Assembly (NCBI RefSeq): GCF_000710035.2
Contig: NZ_JMJJ01000004.1
Coordinates: 1,054,001 to 1,118,000, forward strand
Length of the DNA stretch: 64,000 nucleotides
Direction: 5' to 3'
Origin: Pantoea ananatis LMG 2665
Lineage (GTDB): Bacteria; Pseudomonadota; Gammaproteobacteria; Enterobacterales; Enterobacteriaceae
A program made the translations under genes and the position numbers. Numbering within the stretch: position 1 is the stretch's first letter; every line of letters starts with the position of its first letter. Shown in pieces: positions 60,725-64,000 of the stretch. Under the pieces are notes generated by a model that saw only the letters and a program-made list of their open reading frames with translations, had not been told where the DNA came from and searched no databases.

Positions 60725-61828
60725 GTGTCACCTACACTTGAGCACTTTAATTACCTGCACCAGATCCCGGAACTGGGGTTCGAAGAGTACAAGACGTCCG
60801 CCTACATCGCGGGCGTGCTGGAGGCGGCAGGCTACCAGGTCACGCGCCAGGTTAATAACACCACCGGTATTGTCGCGGTGCTGGACAGCGGTAAGCCCGG
60901 CCCGACCTTAGCGCTGCGCGCCGATATGGATGCGCTGGGGCATATCATTGACGGCAAACATGTGGCGCGCCACACCTGCGGGCACGATGGTCACTCCACC
61001 GTCGTATTGACCACGGCCCAGGAGGTGATGGCTGAGGAGCGGGTGAAAAAGGGCAGGCTGAAGCTGATTTTCCAGCCTGCTGAGGAGTTAGGCACCGGCG
61101 CGATAGCCCTGACCGAAGGCGGCGTGTTGGATGATGTTGATATGTTGCTTGGCTTTCATCTGCGCCCGCTGGAGGAGTGCCCGATGGGCCAGGCCGTGCC
61201 GGCAATGTACTACTCCGCGTCCGCCACGGTGGAAGTGGTGTTTCATGGCAAAGCGGCGCACGCTGCGCGCCCGCACTTAGGCGTTAACGCGTTGGATGCC
61301 GCCGCCCATGCGGTGCAGGCGGTAAACGGCATTCATCTTGCGCCCTCGCTGACATGGAGCGCGAAAGCGACGCGTTTTCTCTGCGATGCGGGCGTGACCA
61401 ACTCGATTCCTGATCGCGCGCAGGTGTGCTGGGATCTGCGCGCCGCAGAGAACGAAGCGATGGATAGCCTCAAACCCCAAGTGATACGCGCGATTGAGAG
61501 CAGCGCCGCCGCGTATGGTGCGCGCGCGGAAATTCGCATTCTGAAAGAGATGCCCGCCGCGATTATCCATGACGAGGCAACAGCGGTCATCACACGTGCT
61601 ATCCGCAGTGTGTTTGGTGAAACCGGCCTTACCGCGGCTAAATCGACACCAGGCAGTGAAGATTTCTTCCACTATCTGCGTCTTCGGCCTCAAATCAAAG
61701 GCGGCTTCTGGGGACTGGGCGCCAACCTGACGCCCGGCCTGCATCATCCGGAGATGCATTTTGACCGCGATGCGTTGGCGCTGGGAGTGAAAGTGTTTAA
61801 AGCCTGTGTGGAGGATGTGCTGGGCTGA
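60725..61828 (+). CDS. M20-family amidohydrolase (hippurate hydrolase-like)
   Basis: This 367-residue zinc amidohydrolase or dipeptidase has metal ligands in LRADMDAL, HTCGHDGHST, FQPAEELGTGA and LGFHLRPLE, and the last in TPGLHHPEMHFD. The lid domain (about residues 175-290) has FHGKAAHAARPHLGVNALDA. It resembles aminoacylase/IAA-amidohydrolase proteins. The start is GTG 60725 with AAGGAG 5 bases upstream. It takes the place of iadA (isoaspartyl dipeptidase) in the E. coli yjiH-yjiG-iadA operon, so an N-acyl amino acid is a likely substrate. Confidence 0.9.
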   Translation: MSPTLEHFNYLHQIPELGFEEYKTSAYIAGVLEAAGYQVTRQVNNTTGIVAVLDSGKPGPTLALRADMDALGHIIDGKHVARHTCGHDGHSTVVLTTAQEVMAEERVKKGRLKLIFQPAEELGTGAIALTEGGVLDDVDMLLGFHLRPLEECPMGQAVPAMYYSASATVEVVFHGKAAHAARPHLGVNALDAAAHAVQAVNGIHLAPSLTWSAKATRFLCDAGVTNSIPDRAQVCWDLRAAENEAMDSLKPQVIRAIESSAAAYGARAEIRILKEMPAAIIHDEATAVITRAIRSVFGETGLTAAKSTPGSEDFFHYLRLRPQIKGGFWGLGANLTPGLHHPEMHFDRDALALGVKVFKACVEDVLG

Positions 61829-62237
61829 CCATCAGCGTTACAGTGACGTGCCGAGCTCGTCGGATATCAGTATTGCAGAAGAGAGGGCCGACAATGCTGT
61901 TCGACGTTCTCGGCCATCATAGTGAAGCCGCTATGGGCATCCTTTTCAGGTGAGTGGCCCTGTGACTTGTACCCAAGCGTAAACGTTCCTTTTCGGCGGG
62001 CTTTGCCGTCTGCGGGGAGGAGGGCACCGGTATCCGTCACCGTCACGGGGGGCCAATTTCACTCTCTTTAGCGATATCGGTTACCGGATGGGGCTGGTGG
62101 CACAGATGGCGACGAATGCCTAACCGAACGCCTCTGCCTGAAATGGCGAATCGGGTTGTTTTGTCGTGCGCCACAGGGTAAATACGGGACAAAGCGTCGG
62201 CTATGTTTTTGCTGCTTGTCGGCAAAACGCTGAAAAA
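61829..62237. other. Intergenic region with no recognised gene
   Basis: These 409 bases between the M20 gene and the arsC stop contain short frames on both strands but no motif, repeat or RNA gene that I can support. Confidence 0.4.
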
Positions 62238-62666
62238 TCAGTGACCGATCCGGTTGCCGTACTCATCAATAACTTTTTCGCCATCCTCTTTCGTAAACGC
62301 TCCCTTCTGTGGCTCAGGCAGAATGCCCAGAACGGCCTCAGACGGACGACAGAGCCTTGTGCCGAGCGGCGTCACGACTATCGGACGGTTGATGAGGACA
62401 GGATGAGCCAGCATAGCATCCAGCAGTTCATCATCATTGAACCGATCTTCGGCCAGCCCCAGATGTTCATACGGCTCTGTGTTTTTGCGCAGCAGATCGC
62501 GCACGCGGATCCCCATATCCGCTATCCGTTTTTTAAGCTCGTCGCGGGAGGGGGGCGTCTCCAGATATAAAATCACTGTCGGCTCCACGCCACCGTTGCG
62601 GATAAGCGCCAGGGTGTTACGCGACGTCCCACAGGCCGGGTTGTGGTAAATGGTGATGTTAGTCAT
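62238..62666 (-). CDS. arsC: Glutaredoxin-dependent arsenate reductase ArsC
   Basis: This 142-residue enzyme reduces arsenate to arsenite with glutaredoxin. The catalytic Cys is in YHNPACGTSRNTLALIRNGG (Cys12), with Arg residues of the ArsC fold in LINRPIVVTPLGTRLCRPSE. Its length is that of plasmid and chromosomal ArsC. The start at 62666 is supported by GGAG 8 bases upstream; the frame is open upstream to 62756 without a site. It follows arsB by 50 bases in the standard ars operon order. Confidence 0.95.
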   Translation of the reverse strand: MTNITIYHNPACGTSRNTLALIRNGGVEPTVILYLETPPSRDELKKRIADMGIRVRDLLRKNTEPYEHLGLAEDRFNDDELLDAMLAHPVLINRPIVVTPLGTRLCRPSEAVLGILPEPQKGAFTKEDGEKVIDEYGNRIGH

Positions 62667-62715
62667 AAATGGCACTCCGTTACGGGGCTGCGCTGGCGCA
62701 GTCACGTTGTATAGG

Positions 62716-63999
62716 TTAAACAGAAAGACGCAGGGCCAGCGCCGCCAGCGTGACAAAAAGTACCGGCAGGGTCATCACAACGCCCACGCGGAAGTAGTTG
62801 CTCCAGCTGATGGTGATATTTTTCTGCGCCAGAACGTGTAGCCACAGCAGGGTCGCCAGGCTGCCGATGGGGGTGATTTTCGGACCAAGATCGCAACCGA
62901 TGATATTGGCGTAAATCATCGCCTCTTTCACCACACCCTCAGCCGTGCTGCCATCAATGGAAAGGGCACCGACCAGGACGGTAGGCATGTTGTTCATCAC
63001 CGATGACAGAAAGGCCGTCAGAAAACCGGTAGCGAATGTGGCTCCCCATACACCATGCTCTGCAAACCCGTTCAGGGCGGACGAGAGGTAATCCGTCAGT
63101 CCGGCGTTACGCAGGCCATAAACCACCAGATACATACCCAGCGAGAAGGTGACGATCTGCCAGGGCGCGCCTTTCAGGACTTTACGGGTATCAATCACCT
63201 GTCCTTTACGGGCAACCAGCCACAGAATAAATGCCGCGACCGCAGCAACCAGACTGACCGGAACGCCGAGCGGCTCCAGAGCAAAAAAACCGGTCAGCAA
63301 CAGACACAGAACCAGCCATCCGGCTTTAAAGGTTCGCACGTCACGAATGGCTTCCCGTGGTACCTTTAGTTTTGCCATGTCATAGGCGACCGGGATGTCT
63401 TTACGGAAGAAGAAGTGAAGCATAACCAGCGTGGCCGCCACGGATGCCATGTTGACCGGCATCATGACAGACGCATATTCGCTGAATCCCAGCTTAAAAA
63501 AGTCCGCCGTCACGATGTTAACCAGGTTCGACACGATGAGTGGCAGGCTGGATGTGTCAGCGATAAAACCTGCCGCCATCACAAACGCCAGCGTTGCGCC
63601 GGGGCTGAAGCCCAGTGCCAGCAGCATGGCAATGACAACAGGCGTCAGGATCAGTGCCGCCCCGTCATTGGCAAACAAGGCCGCCACTGCCGCACCCAGC
63701 AGAACACTATACGTGAACAGCAGCCTGCCTTTACCGCCACCCCATCGGGAAACGTGCAGGGCAGCCCACTCAAAAAAACCAGATTCATCGAGCAGCAGGC
63801 TGATGATAATCACCGCGATAAACGTGGCCGTCGCGTTCCAAACGATCTGCCAGACGGCCGTAATATCGCCGAAATGCACTACGCCCGTCAGCAGGGCCAG
63901 CACAGCCCCGATAACAGCACTCCAGCCAATACTCAGCCCTTTTGGCTGCCAGATAACCAGTACCAGTGTCAGGACGAATATAGCGCCTGCCAGAAACAT
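62716..63999 (-). CDS. arsB: Arsenite efflux pump ArsB
   Basis: This 427-residue inner-membrane arsenite:proton antiporter (429 in E. coli) has twelve hydrophobic segments. [59 protein letters not shown] and [20 protein letters not shown] are its conserved stretches. The start ATG is at 63997-63999, the last bases of the window, so the ribosome site is not visible. ArsR would be expected just outside, giving arsRBC. Confidence 0.95.
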   Translation of the reverse strand: MFLAGAIFVLTLVLVIWQPKGLSIGWSAVIGAVLALLTGVVHFGDITAVWQIVWNATATFIAVIIISLLLDESGFFEWAALHVSRWGGGKGRLLFTYSVLLGAAVAALFANDGAALILTPVVIAMLLALGFSPGATLAFVMAAGFIADTSSLPLIVSNLVNIVTADFFKLGFSEYASVMMPVNMASVAATLVMLHFFFRKDIPVAYDMAKLKVPREAIRDVRTFKAGWLVLCLLLTGFFALEPLGVPVSLVAAVAAFILWLVARKGQVIDTRKVLKGAPWQIVTFSLGMYLVVYGLRNAGLTDYLSSALNGFAEHGVWGATFATGFLTAFLSSVMNNMPTVLVGALSIDGSTAEGVVKEAMIYANIIGCDLGPKITPIGSLATLLWLHVLAQKNITISWSNYFRVGVVMTLPVLFVTLAALALRLSV

Positions 64000-64000
64000 A

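Noticed and set aside
1-64000. CRISPR arrays, tRNA/rRNA genes, insertion sequences and prophage genes
   Set aside because: No regularly spaced repeats, cloverleaf-like genes, transposase or integrase sequences were noticed.

Overview
The window reads as chromosomal DNA of an enterobacterium (Enterobacterales) with GC in the mid-50s by eye. The basis is a set of loci typical of Klebsiella, Enterobacter, Pantoea and Erwinia relatives: RarA-OqxAB efflux, the SrfABC operon, the complete pqqABCDEF operon, a YncD/PqqU receptor, YdcO/YdcN, CurA, YjiHG and ArsBC. I cannot fix genus or species from sequence alone. There are no rRNA or tRNA genes, CRISPR arrays, insertion sequences or prophage genes that I can see. 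The region is ordinary metabolic and accessory chromosome organised in operons.

Layout. 0-5.6 kb: leftward oqxAB (oqxB runs off the left edge), the divergent activator rarA, and a barnase/barstar pair. 5.6-12.3 kb: leftward srfABC. 12.4-15.6 kb: benzoate transporter ydcO and divergent regulator ydcN with two palindromic operators, an isochorismatase-fold enzyme, and a decayed phd-vapC toxin-antitoxin module. 15.9-28.5 kb: a PQQ region with PqqU, a dehydrogenase/AraC pair, a stand-alone long-form leuA, an M19 dipeptidase and pqqABCDEF. 28.6-29.2 kb: yceI. 29.7-34.6 kb: a CRP-site-headed PTS operon with a divergent phosphofructokinase, class II aldolase and P-loop kinase. 34.6-36.9 kb: DCC protein, DUF2231 protein and a lipoprotein sugar dehydrogenase of the PQQ class.

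36.9-37.4 kb is the most interesting stretch. It encodes a 29-residue hydrophobic peptide (37273-37362) with a good ribosome site and its own terminator, a near-consensus LexA box upstream, and a divergent small RNA with a TTGAAG-N17-TACAAT promoter. The 5' end of that RNA is complementary to the peptide's mRNA leader, and the RNA would end at a bidirectional terminator. This is the architecture of SOS-induced type I toxin-antitoxin systems (TisB/IstR-1, DinQ/AgrB, ZorO/OrzO), but the peptide is not one I recognise.

37.5-64 kb: orphan hexapeptide acyltransferase, catalase, a sugar ABC/TIM-barrel/RpiR/ribokinase operon (40-46.3 kb), curA, an amino-acid-type ABC operon with two oxidoreductases under a divergent LacI regulator (47.8-53.7 kb), a Maa-type acetyltransferase, an unrecognised 128-residue protein, a VOC protein, LysR/SDR and LysR/yjiH-yjiG-M20 pairs, and arsC-arsB at the right edge.

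How the genes work together: the window combines PQQ synthesis (pqqA-F), a PQQ outer-membrane receptor (PqqU) and a probable PQQ-dependent periplasmic dehydrogenase, so this organism probably makes, recaptures and uses the cofactor. Three separate carbohydrate or amino-acid uptake operons each carry their own regulator or regulatory site. Efflux (OqxAB), arsenite export, catalase and the SOS peptide locus give a stress-response flavour.
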